Assembly (NCBI GenBank): GCA_028571685.1
Contig: CM053144.1
Span: forward strand, 95,634,171-95,698,170
Source: Heterohyrax brucei
Taxonomy: Eukaryota > Chordata > Mammalia > Hyracoidea > Procaviidae
DNA length: 64,000 nucleotides
Direction of reading: 5' to 3'
Shown here: positions 13,101 to 25,100 of the stretch, one piece after another
How the letters are laid out: each line of letters starts with the position of its first letter
How positions within the stretch are numbered: position 1 is the stretch's first letter
Notes under the pieces: generated by a model
Told to the model about the DNA's origin: nothing
Database searches by the model: none
The model's input: the letters and a program-made list of their open reading frames with translations, nothing else
Made by a program: the position numbers and the translations under genes

Positions 13101-16100
13101 GGGGAACCGTTTCCGTAATTTTGCTGAGTTGGCTCTAGGGATAATACCAGAGGAATCAAAAACTAGGCTTAACATATGAGGCAACTGAGGTGGACACAGA
13201 TGTCAATGAAAGGCTCTTTTCCCTAAATATCACTTGTTTGATTTGGCTTTGTATAAAGTCAGTACTCTTTGGACTGTGCACTTTAAGTCTCTGCTTCTAC
13301 ATCCCATAGAAGTCTTAACCACTGGATTTAGGTGGGCTTCTTTCACTATTAGAAAAAAACACTATCTTTTCTTTGAACTTTACTAACATAATTTAATGTA
13401 GATAGTAGAGATCTTGGACAGGATACCAGATAAGCATTGTTTACATAAATTTGAGAGTAACATTATTACAGAAGCTCCATATAAGGAGTAGATGTGATCA
13501 CTAGATTTTATGTTTCTTCTTTTTGATTGTTCAGTATCATGCTTTTTAGAAAGATATTTTTAATCCTTTTTAGTAGGCATTGTTGCCCATGTGCTTACCC
13601 TTTTATAGAAATTTTTCCCCATTGATTTTATGAGTTGATAATTTAATTTCCTTTACCAGGTTTCCTTTGAATCTAAAATACACCTTCGAAACAAACAAGA
13701 ATTCCAATTTTTTGATGATGAGGAAGAAACTGGAGAGAGCCATACCATCTTCATTGGCCCTGTAGAAAAGTGAGGACATTGCTTTTTATTTGCAGTGCTC
13801 TAAATTTCTTTGTTTTACTGCATCATGTGTATGTTTCTCTAATTTTGTTACAGATTAATAGTATATCCACCACCTCCAGCTAAGGGAGGAATTTCTGTGA
13901 CTAATGAGGACCTACACTGTCTGAATGAAGGGGAATTTTTAAATGATGTTATTATAGACTTTTATTTGAAGTAAGTTCATTTTCTTCTAACTCCTTAGTA
14001 AATCTTCTGCTTATTCTGTTACGTTGCGTATTCTGCTATATTTGACTTTTGAATTTCACTACTGCCACTTGCTGCATATTTGGAAAGTTATTTAATTAGT
14101 CTCTACTTATGTTACCTCATGTTAAAAACAGGAATAATAATAACCAAAAGAAACTAGACCCACTACCACTGAGTCAGTCCTGACTCTTAGCAACCTTAAA
14201 AGACAGAATAGAATTGTCTTATAGAGTTTCTGAGGCTGTTATCTCTACAGAAGCAAACTGCTGCATCTTCCACATGGGGAATGCCTGGCAGGTTCAGACT
14301 GCCAACCTATACTATACTATATCCTATACTAACCTATATCCTATTCTAATGGCACCACCAGGACTCCAGAATAATAGTATCTAAAAGTTATTGTTAGAAT
14401 TAAGTGAGATATAATACATGTCAAGTGCAAAGTACTTGGCATTTGGAAAGTGTTCATAAATGACATTTTATTATGTTGTGATTGTTAACAGTGTTTCATG
14501 AGACAAATATGGTATTACAGCAATGATAGAACCATTAACATGGTATAGACGTAGCCACAAAGTGAAGTCGTCATTCTCTTTGGGAGCTTGAGAGCATGAG
14601 GACCAAGAAGCTTTCCTGGAAGAGTTTCCATCATGACTCACTATGTACATGCACAGATATATGTGGTGTATTTAGTATAAATTTATATGTTTTTACTGGT
14701 TTGTGATATAAATTGGTATGCATAGGAAACAAAACAGCTCATCAGCTTGTCCAGTGCTCTCATAATGTTTTTTAGTTTATTGTAATATGCTTCGTAAAAC
14801 AAAACAAAAAAGTTAGTTGTTGAAACCTATTAAAGTGATTTTTTATCCTATACTAATGGCTATAGCCCACAATTTGAAAAGAAAACATTCTAACAAGAAT
14901 GAAAGATTTTAATCAGAAAAGTGGTTTCATCACTGAGTTTCTGCCAGATCATTTTGACAGGCATGTGTGTTGTGGAAGTCTAGATGAATGATAATTTAAG
15001 AGGCCTGAGACATTTTTGGAGTGGGGAAGAAAATGTTTTAGGAGGAAGAGTTATTTAGGACTAAGTAAATGGAAATTGAGAAGAAAAGAAATGGGTGACA
15101 ATTTTGAGGTCACAATGACTCTAAGCTAATTTGATTCCATTGGAGTGATGGAGATACAAACCAAATTGGCACTTTGGTTAACATGCAAAGAGATTAAAAT
15201 CAATTTTTTTTCTACCTTTCTCAACAATTGATACAACAACTAAACAGAAAATTCATCCAGCTTATAAAAGTCAGTAACACCATGGACCTGCAGGATCAGA
15301 GAAGAAGCAAAATAATTTAAACCCTAATTTTAAAAAACTATAAAAAGAAAAGCAAAATAAGTTTGAATCAAGTAGGAGGGATGCAATAAATAAGAGCATA
15401 AATCAGTGCAATTGAAAAAAGAATGTTGATGAAACAGAGCGGCAATTTTGAAAAGAGAGATAAAATTGGCAAACCTCTAGTAGACAGCTGAAGGGCAAAA
15501 AAGTCCCAAATTAGCAGTGTCACAGGTACAAAACAGGAATATCATTACAGGCAATGCAGACATCAAAAGGATATGGAAATACTAGAAAGAACTGTACCTG
15601 CATAAAATTTTCAACTTAGATAAAATGGACTAATTCTTTAAAAAACAGAAACTGCCACAACTCACCCAATGTAAAATACATCATTTGAATACCTCTACAG
15701 CTGTTAAGAAAGTCAAATTCGTATGGTTTATTATTGTTGGTGCTGTCAAATCATTTGTGAACTCATAGCAGTCTTGTGTACAGTAAAACGAAATACTACC
15801 CTATGCTGCATCCTCCTTACAATCTTGATGTATTGAAGTGTTTGAGCCTCTTGTTGCATCTACTTTGTAAATCCATCACGCTGACAGTTTTCCTCCTTTT
15901 TTTTTTTTTTTTTGCTATGCCTCTACAAGGCATGATGTCCTTCTCCAGGGTTCCTCCTGATTAACATGTCCAAAGTAGGTGAGATGAAGTATTAACCATC
16001 TTTGCTTCTAAGGAGCATTCTGGCTGTGATGTTTTCGAGACAGAGTTACTTGTTCTTCTGGCAGTCAACAGCTGAGTCAATATTTTTCGCCAGTACCACA

Positions 16101-19100
16101 ATCCAGAGACATCAGTTCATTGGTCCTCCCTGTTCATTGTCCAGTTTTAGCATGTGTATGAAGCAACTGAAAATACCACAGCTTGAGTGACACCTTTGCT
16201 CTTTAATACTTTAAAGAAGCCTTTTGCAGTAGATTTGCTTAGTGCAATGCATTGTTTGATTTCTTCATTGCTGCTTGTCTTGGTGTCAGTTGTGGATCTG
16301 AGTATATTGAAATCCTTGACAGCTTCAAAATTTTCTCTGTTTACCATGATATTGCTTATTGTCTAGTTGTGAAGATTTTTGTTTTCTTTATGTTCTGTTA
16401 TCTGCATTTCCCAGGTTATTAATGAGTCTTTTGTCACATCCAATGTCACATCTTTTTTCGTGTGTTCTGGCTTTTCATGTCATTTGCTCCGAGTACAAAT
16501 TGAATAAGTATCGTGAAAGCAAACAACCCTCACGCACACCTTTCCTGACTCTAAAGCACACAGTATCACCCTGTTTTGTTCAAATGACTACCTTTTAGCC
16601 TATACATAGGTTCCACATGCACACAATTAAGTGTTCTCAAATTCCCATTCTTTGCAATGGTGTCTGTAATTTGTTCTGGTCCACACAGTCAAATGCCTTT
16701 GCATAGTCAGTAAAACATCTTTTCTCTGCTTTCAGCCAAGATCTGTCTCAAATCAATAGTGATATCCTTCATTCTGCATCCTCCTCTGAATCTGGCTTGC
16801 ATTTCTGGTAATTCCCTGTCAGTTTACTACTGCAACTATTTTTGAATTATCTTTTGCAGTTTTCTTGCATGTGATATTAATGATGTTCAATAATTTCCAT
16901 GTTCTTTTGGTTCCTAGAGCTTGTTCTTCCCAGTGCCTTCAGTGCCTGCAGCTTGGACTTCTTCATTCATTTGTGTTTCTTCTTGGTTACATGCTACCTC
17001 CTCAATGGTTGAGTGTTGACCAGTTCTTTTTTGGTGTGATGATTGTGTATTCTTGCCATTGTTCAGTCTTTATCCCATATCCCAAAACCTGTTGCCATTG
17101 AGTTGCGTCCAGCTCATGGCAAGCATATAAGACAGGCTGGTCGATTTGCACTGCTGCCCTTTTGGTTAGTAGGGAGGCTCTTAAGTACTGTGCCACCAGA
17201 GCTCCGTTTTGCTCATAGAATCCTTCAATATTGAAACTTGAGGCTTGAATGTTTTCCTGAGTTCTTTCAGCTTGAAAAATGCTGACTGTTCTTCCCTTTT
17301 GGTTTTCTAACTCCAGGTGTTTGCACATTTCATTGTAATACTTTGTCTTCTCGAACTGCCCTTTGAAATTCCTTTACCTTTTTTATGTGGTCCCTTTTCC
17401 TTTTTTGCTGTAGCTACTCTATGTTCAAAAGCAAGTTTCATAGTCTCTTCTGACATCTATTTGGTCTTTTCTTTCTTTTCTGTACCCATTATCCCCCAGA
17501 TGGTATCACGGGAGAATTCTGCCAAAAGTTTAGAGAAGAATTAACACCAGTTCTATACAATCTCTTCCACAAGAAGAGGGAACATTATTCAGTTTATTTC
17601 CTAAAGCTGATATAACCCTAATACCAAAGCCAGACAAAAATAACATGGGGTGGGGGGGGGACTATATACCAATATCACTCATGAATATAGATGGAAGAAT
17701 CCATAATGTGTTAGCATAATAGAATTCAGCAATATGAGTTACACATCATAACTGACTGGGGATGCAAGACTGGTTCAATATTTGATAATCTCTATAACCT
17801 GCTATATGAACAGATTAAAGAAGGAAAGTTACATGATCATTTAAATCAAGGCATTAAAAAGCATTTGACAAAATTCAGCACCCATTCTTTTTTGGAGCTT
17901 TTTAAGTGAAAAGTTACAATTTGAGTCAATTTGCCATACAAAAACTTACACATTGTTGTGTGACCCTCGTTGTTCCCTCTACACCATGACACAGTTTTTC
18001 CCCTTTCCGTCTCTTGTTTTCCATGTCTGTTCAACCAGCAACGGTGTCTGTCTGCCATCTCAGGAGCTGCCCATTTAGTCTCATGTGTCTGATTGAGCCA
18101 AGAAGCGCATTCTTCACTAGCATCATTGTATGTCTTATAGTCTAGTTCAGTGTTTGAGTGGTTGGCTTTGGGAATGGTTTTGGTTCTGGGCTAACAGTAT
18201 CTGGGGAATGTATCTTTGAGGGACCCTCCAATCTGTCAGACTATCAAGTCTGGTGTTTTTACTAGAGTTCTTGTTTTGTACCCACTTCTCTCCTGCTCCG
18301 TCACAAACTCTTTCTTGTGTTCTCTATCGGGGCAGTTACTGGTGGTAGCCAGGTATCGTCTAGGTCTTCCAGTCTCTGTGCTGTTAGTCTCTGATTTATA
18401 TAGCTCTTTCTGTCATATTTTCCTTATGTCTTTGGTGGTCTTCATTCTCCTTCACTCCATGTAGGCTGGAAACAATTGATACTTAAGATGGCCTCTCACT
18501 AGCTTTTAAGACCCCAGATGCCACTCAGCACATTGGATGCAGAACATTTTCTTGATAAACTTTGTTATTCCACTTGACCTAAGTGTCTTCTGAAAGCGTG
18601 GTCACTGGACCCCCACCCCTGATGTCCTGTACCTCAAAGGATTTGCTTATATTCAGGGAGCTTCTTAGTTTTGGTTTAGTCCAGTTATGCTAATTTCTCC
18701 TATACTGTGTCGTGTCCTTTTCTTCACCTATGATAATTCCTGTGTGTTGTCTAGCTAGTGAGAGTACCCCTCTCCTACTGTTGTAACCATCAAAGAATGT
18801 TTTCTTCTGTGTTAAAACCTTTTTTAAGATTTTGTAATGGTCACCCTATGTAATGTTTATCCTTTTGCAACTAATTTCATTGAGCATGCCTTTCAGCTTC
18901 CTCCCATGTTATGAGATGTTTCACAGATTCATCATTGTTCTTTATTGTTGCAGAATATTTCATCATATGACTATGCCATGATTTTTTTTATCCATTCATC
19001 AGTTGATGGGCACCTGCATTGATACCATCTGTTTGCTGTTGTAAACAGTGCTACAGTGAATATTGGTGTGCCTCTATCTCTTTGTTCAGAAGCTCATATT

Positions 19101-22100
19101 TCTTTAGGGTGTATTCCAAGGAATGAGATTCCTGGATCATGTGGTATTTCCATTTTTAGCATTTTGTGCCAAATTGATTTCAAAAGTGGTTGTATCATTT
19201 TACATTCCCACCAGCAGTATATAAATGTTTTGGTGTCTCCACAACTTTTCCAGCATTTATTATTTTGTATTTTTTGGACTATATATGCCAGCCTTGTTGG
19301 TATCTTGTTTTAGTTTTGATCTGGATTTCTCTAATGGCTAGTAACAGTAATAGTCATCATGCCCTTATGTATCTATTAGCCAGCTGAATGTTTTCTTTGG
19401 TGAAGGGCCTTTTAGTATTCTTTGCCCATTTTTTAATTGGGTTATTTGTCTTTGTGCTCTTAATGCTTTGCAGTATCTTGTAGATTGTTAGCGATAAATG
19501 CTGATCAGATTTGTACTTTCCAAAAATTTTTCCCAGCATATAGGTTGTCCTTTTACTCTTTTGGTGAAGTCTTTGGATGAGCTTAAGCATTTGATTTTTA
19601 GGAGTTCCCAGTTATCTATTTTCTGGTGTTTATGCATTGTTAGTATTCTGTTTATGCCATGTACTCTGACTCTTAGTGTTCTTCCTGTTTTTTCTTCCAT
19701 GATCTTCATCAGTTTTAGATTTTGTGGTCCATGATCCATTTTGAGTTAGTTTTTCTGTATGATGTGAGGTATGGGTCTTGTTTCATTTTTTTACAGATAG
19801 CCAGTTATGCCAGCACCACTTGTTAAAACAATTGTCTTTTCTCGAGTTAGCAGACTTTGGGCTTTTATCAAGTATCAGCTGTTCATAGGTGCATGATTTT
19901 ACATCTAGATTCTCAGTTTTGTTCCATTAGTCTATGTATTTGTTGTTGTACCATACCAGGTTGTTTTCAATACCATCAGCACCCATTCTTGAGACTGTGA
20001 CAAAACTAATAGAGGAAACCTCTTCAACTTACTGAAGTATACCAAAAAATCTATAGGTAATGTCATACTTCTTGGTGAAATTCTTGCTGAACACTTTTTC
20101 CTTAAAATTTAAAACAAGGCAAGAATGTCATGTGACACCACTTCAGTTCATTGTACTTCTGAAAGTTCTAACCATCACAATAACTCAAGGAAAGAAATGC
20201 CATTCAGATCACAAAGGAAGAAATAAAGCTGTCCTGTGACATGTTTGCAGATATCATGATTGTCTACACAGAAAATTCCAAGGAATCCATCAGAACAACA
20301 CTCCTAAAACTGGTTAGTTCAGCAAGATGCAAAAGAAATGTACAAAAATCAATTTCTGTATAGTAGCAGTGGAAACTAAAATTAAAAATGTATACTGTTT
20401 ACAATCACTCAAAAAATGAAATTCGTAGTTATGAATGTAATAAAACATATTCAGGTATACGAGGATTGCCAGTTAAGTTCGGGAACTCATCCTAGAAATA
20501 GGGCTACACGCTTCATCCCTGAGTATCACTGCAGTCACCTTCAGAGTACTCCCCTTGGGAAGCTGTGCACTGATGCTAGCACCTAGTCCACCCTTTAAAG
20601 CAACTTGAAACTCTTTTTCTGGAATGACCATCAGAGCTGTTGTCATTATTACTCTTGATGTCATACAGATATCTTCCTTTCAATATTTTCTTTACCTTCG
20701 GGGAAAGAAAAAAGTCATTGGGGGCCAGATTAGGTGAGTAGGTAGGGTGTTCCAATACAGTTACTTGTTTGCTGGCTAAAAACTCCCTCACAGACAACTC
20801 TACAGTGAAGTTGATGAATTTGACACCGTGCCCAGTGGCCATTTCAGAAAGCTTTCCAAAATTGCTTTGAAGGGTGGCTTGAATAATAAACATTTCTAAT
20901 AACTCCTTTCAGTTATAACAAATAGGCTGATTCTTGATCACTACTGGGCTGACTTTTTAATAAAAAGTGAACTATTAAGTGTATTTCATTGAATTATTTT
21001 TTGTAAATTAGGTATTTGGTGCTTGAAAAACTGAAGAAAGAAGAAGCTGACCGAATTCACATATTCAGTTCTTTTTTCTATAAACGCCTTAATCAGAGAG
21101 AGAGGAGAAATCTTCATGAAACAACCAATCTGTCGTAAGTCAAGCTCTTCAAAGATATTTAACAAATGTGACAAGTCACTCAATAAAAGTTTCTTATATT
21201 GAGGTACCATTATTTATTTCTGTTGTTTCCAAAATGATTATAATTTAGAATATTCTAATGCCTTAAGAATACCTATAATTCCTAAAAATCTAGATGTGAT
21301 ATCTAGAGCAGTGCTTCTTAAATATGCCTCATAGTTTAAAAAGAAATTATTTGGATTGTATATGCAGAGAACTCCAAGGAATCTATAAGTAAGCTACTCA
21401 AACTGATAGAAGAGTTTAGCAAAGTTTCAGGATACAAGATAAACATAAGTAAATCAGTAGGTTTCCTTTATACTATCAATGAGTCTGTTAAGGAGGAAAT
21501 TATCAAAGCAATACCATTTACGATAGCCCCTAAGAAGATAAAGTACCTAGGAATTAATCTAACCAGAGAAACAATAGACCTTTACACAGAGAACTACAAG
21601 CCCTTACTACAAGAAACTAAGAGAGACTTGGATAAATGGAAAAACCTACCCTGCTCATGGATAGGAAGACTTAACATTGTGAAAATGTCTATTTTAGCCA
21701 AAGCAGTTTATTTATATAATGCAATCCCAATACAAGTTCCAGCATCATTTTTTAATGAGATGGAGAAACAAATCACCAATTTTGTTTGGAAAGGGAAGAA
21801 GCCCCGAATAAGTAAGGTACTAGTAAAGAAGAAGAACACACTGGGAGTCCTCTCATTCCCTGACCTTAGAACATACTACACTGCCACAGTGGTCAAAACA
21901 GCCTGGTACTGGTACAAGAACAGACAGATGGATCAATGGAACAGAATTGAGACCCCAGAGATGACACCATCTGCCTATGAACAGTTGATATTCAACAAAG
22001 GCCCTAAGACATTAAACTGGGGTAAAAACAGTATCTTCAACCAATGGTGCTGGCAAAATTGGTTATCCATCTGCAATAAACTGAATCAAGATCCATATCT

Positions 22101-25100
22101 TACACCTTATACAAAAACCAACTCCAACTGGATAAAAGACCTAAATATCAAACCTAAAACGATAAAGCTCATCCAAGAAAAGGTAGGAACAACAATGGAA
22201 GTTTTAATACACAATGAGGACAGACTCCAAAATCTGTCAAAGAAACCTCAATCAACAGAAGAGAAAATAGATAAATGGGAACTATTAAGAATCAAACACT
22301 TTTGCTCATCCAAAGACTTTATTAGTAGAATTAAAAGTTGCTCATCCAAAGACTTTATTAATAGAATTAAAAGAACACCCACAGAATGGGAAAAAATATT
22401 TGGCAACTCTATGTCAGACCGACACCTGATCTCCATAATCTATAAGATACTACAAAATATCAAGAAGAAGAAGATAAACCATCCAATTAAGCGATGGGCA
22501 AAGGAGATGGACAGATACTTCACTAAAGAGGACATCCAGGCAGCCAAAAAACACATGCGGACATGTTCGCGATCTTTAGTTATTAAAGAAATTCAAATCA
22601 AGACAACAATGAGATACCATCTCACCCCAACAAGATTGGCCATGATCCAGAAAACACAAAACAACAAATGCTGGAGAGGCTGTGGAGAAAGTGGAACCCT
22701 CCTACACTGTTGGTGGGGTTGCAAAATGGTCCAGCCTCTTTGGAAGGCAATCTGGTGCTTCCTTAAAAAAATGGATATTGATATACCATTTAACCCAGTA
22801 ATTCCACTACTTGGAATATATCCTACAGATTCAAGGCCTTTCACACCAACGGACACATGCACTAGAATGTTTATCGCAGCACAGTCCCCGATAGCAAAAT
22901 GATGGAATGAACCCAGATGCCCAACAATAGAAGAATGGATAGGTAAACTGTGGTACATATACTCAATGGAGCACTACGCAATGATAAAGAATAACGATGA
23001 TTCCAGGAAACATCTCCTAACCTGGTTTCAACTGGAAGACATTATGTGGAGTGAAAATAGTCAGCGACAAAAGGACAAATACTGTATGAGACCTGTACGA
23101 TAAGATCTCAAAAACAGACTTGTGTATAGAAGAAAAGACTCTCTGACAGCTGCAAGGGAGGGGAGGGAGGGAGGGCAAAGGGGGGAGGGTTTAGTTTAGA
23201 TAGTTACTAGAAATCTAGTTGGGAGAAAGCGGTGACAGCACACATTAGGAACAAGAACAACATTAATTAGACTTTAGCATAACTTTTACTCCTTCCGTCT
23301 TAACTCGATACTGCAAGGATAGCGTAGCTGGGGCGGGGGGCGGGGGACCATGCTCTTAGGTGAATTCCAGGCCAATTGGCACAACTAGTGTTTTGCTAAG
23401 AGAGCTCTCTGCATACCACATTGGTGAGTGGCATCTGGGATCTTAAAAGCTGCCACGCTGCCATCCGAGGACACAGCAAATGGTCCCAACTCAGCAGGAA
23501 CGGATGCTCACTGAGGGCCAAAATGGCATGTGGTAAGACAACCGGGAAGACACAGAGACCCACAAGAGTGGGTGCCTACATCGACTTGGGACCGGAAGAA
23601 CCGGATGGTACCCGGCCACCACCAGTGATAGCCACAACGGAGCTCACAGAGAGGAGCCTCACTGGCAACACAAGAATAAAAAGAGGTGCATCATGAGATC
23701 TCTACTAAAAGACCTCAATTGATGGTCCAGCGGTTTTGGGGTTCCTCTAAGAGCATGCCCCCCTGCCCTGATGCTGCCCTTTCCCATAAATTATAACAAA
23801 GGTCCACTCTTTGGACAGGAATGGATTGGACTTGGCAATGCAGAGTAACCATATATTGGAGGCACTTTATGGTTCTATACATCTATAGGATATCATCTTG
23901 CTGACCTCTGGCTGGAGGAAGGGGAGTGGACGGAGAGGAGGGGAAAGGAGGCTGTTGGGAGGATGAGACATGTATGGAGCAGAGAGGAATAGGGTGCAGT
24001 CACCAGACAGGGAGAGCAGTGGAAGCTGCATATAGGTGGGCATGTAAATTTTTATGTGAATGTACATTTTCACTCAGTTATGTTAAATAAAAATAAAAAT
24101 TAAAAAAAAATAAAAAAATAAAAAAAAATTATTTGGGTATTTATTAAAGACAGATTGCTCTGTTTTGCTCTAGATGTTCTTGTATCCTAGAAGATTTTGT
24201 GCATCTGGATTTGTAATAAGCTCTTTGAATAATTCTTTTCATATAAGGAAGTACTCTTCTAGATACTAGGTCAGAGTTATTTTCTTTATAATTCTTTTTC
24301 TGTATGTTGAATTTCTAGCTATAATACTGAATGGAAAGTGTTCAAAAGAAGTATAAAACATTGGCACATTTTTGTGATAACTACTATTAAATGTCATATT
24401 GATGGCCACTTGTAATAGTGTAAATAATATTTACTATGATTTTGGTATTTCCCAAGTTTTTTTCTTAGAGTTCATTCCTTCACTTGTCATAGTTTTTCTT
24501 GCTTCATTTGCCCTCAGAAATTTCTCATTGTTCTGCCATATTTTTCTTTGAAGGTTTTGTACAGTGTTCTCACATACTTCTCAACAAAATTGCTGGTGTC
24601 AGTTCTAAACTAATACAAATGATGGAGAGCTAAGTGTAAGCAAAACAGGTGTTAGAGCATTTAGGATATGGTATCGGGAATTAAATCTTGCTGCTTCCAG
24701 GTCCAGTGGTGGACAGTTTCATGCCTTCTACATAAGTGTTCTTGCTGTTGAATCTTCATAATTTATAAATTGCTGCATATAACCTGCAGCAGTAGAAAGA
24801 GACCTGTCAGAAACCTGATAGTTTATCTCTTGTCTCACAGAATACAGCAGAAACGACATGGGAGAGTAAAAACCTGGACCCGGCACGTAGATATTTTTGA
24901 GAAGGATTTTATTTTTGTACCCCTTAATGAAGCGTGAGTAAGAATTTCCTTTAAGTAAATTTGATAGAAGTTTTTAGGAAATGCATTTCTGAGATGAAAA
25001 TATCCATTTTAAAACTTATTTCTGGGAAATACATATGTTTATTTTTATTACTTTATTTTACGAAAATTAAATGTAGCTTTCCATATGTGATTCTAGTCAC

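Larger units (their letters stand above)
15200..20450 (+). mobile_element. Ancient L1 (ORF2 part), broken by later insertions
   Basis: Old L1 ORF2-like sequence is readable in three blocks in the right order: about 15200-15722 (CATCAAAAGGATATGGAAAT, TAGATAAAATGGACTAATTC), 17490-17889 (CAGATGGTATCACGGGAGAA, AAGCATTTGACAAAATTCAG) and 19976-20450 (GCAGATATCATGATTGTCTA, TCCAAGGAATCCATCAGAAC). The gaps are an RTE element (15725-17488) and a younger L1 (17890-19975). The third block carries the RT catalytic loop as FADIMIV, having lost the second Asp. It is a fossil with many stops. Confidence 0.75.
21355..24125 (+). mobile_element. L1, 5'-truncated, comparatively young
   Basis: AAATTATTTGG at 21344-21354 and 24126-24136 is the target-site duplication; the element ends in an A-rich tail (24084-24125) after TTAAATAAA. 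One ORF2 frame stays open from 21361 for 513 codons: [43 protein letters not shown], then GLSF-like and [20 protein letters not shown]. It stops at a TGA (22900-22902) where the family has Trp (TGG). The 3' UTR follows from about 23104 with G-rich tracts. A 36-bp in-frame tandem duplication is at 22302-22373. Confidence 0.95.

Noticed and set aside
21628-22902. Longest open frame in the window, 424 codons, as a host gene
   Set aside because: It is L1 ORF2 C-terminal sequence inside a 5'-truncated copy with target-site duplications.
23421-23696. 91-codon plus-strand frame
   Set aside because: It lies in the L1 3' UTR; a related frame recurs in the L1 3' UTR at 59674, as expected for a repeat.
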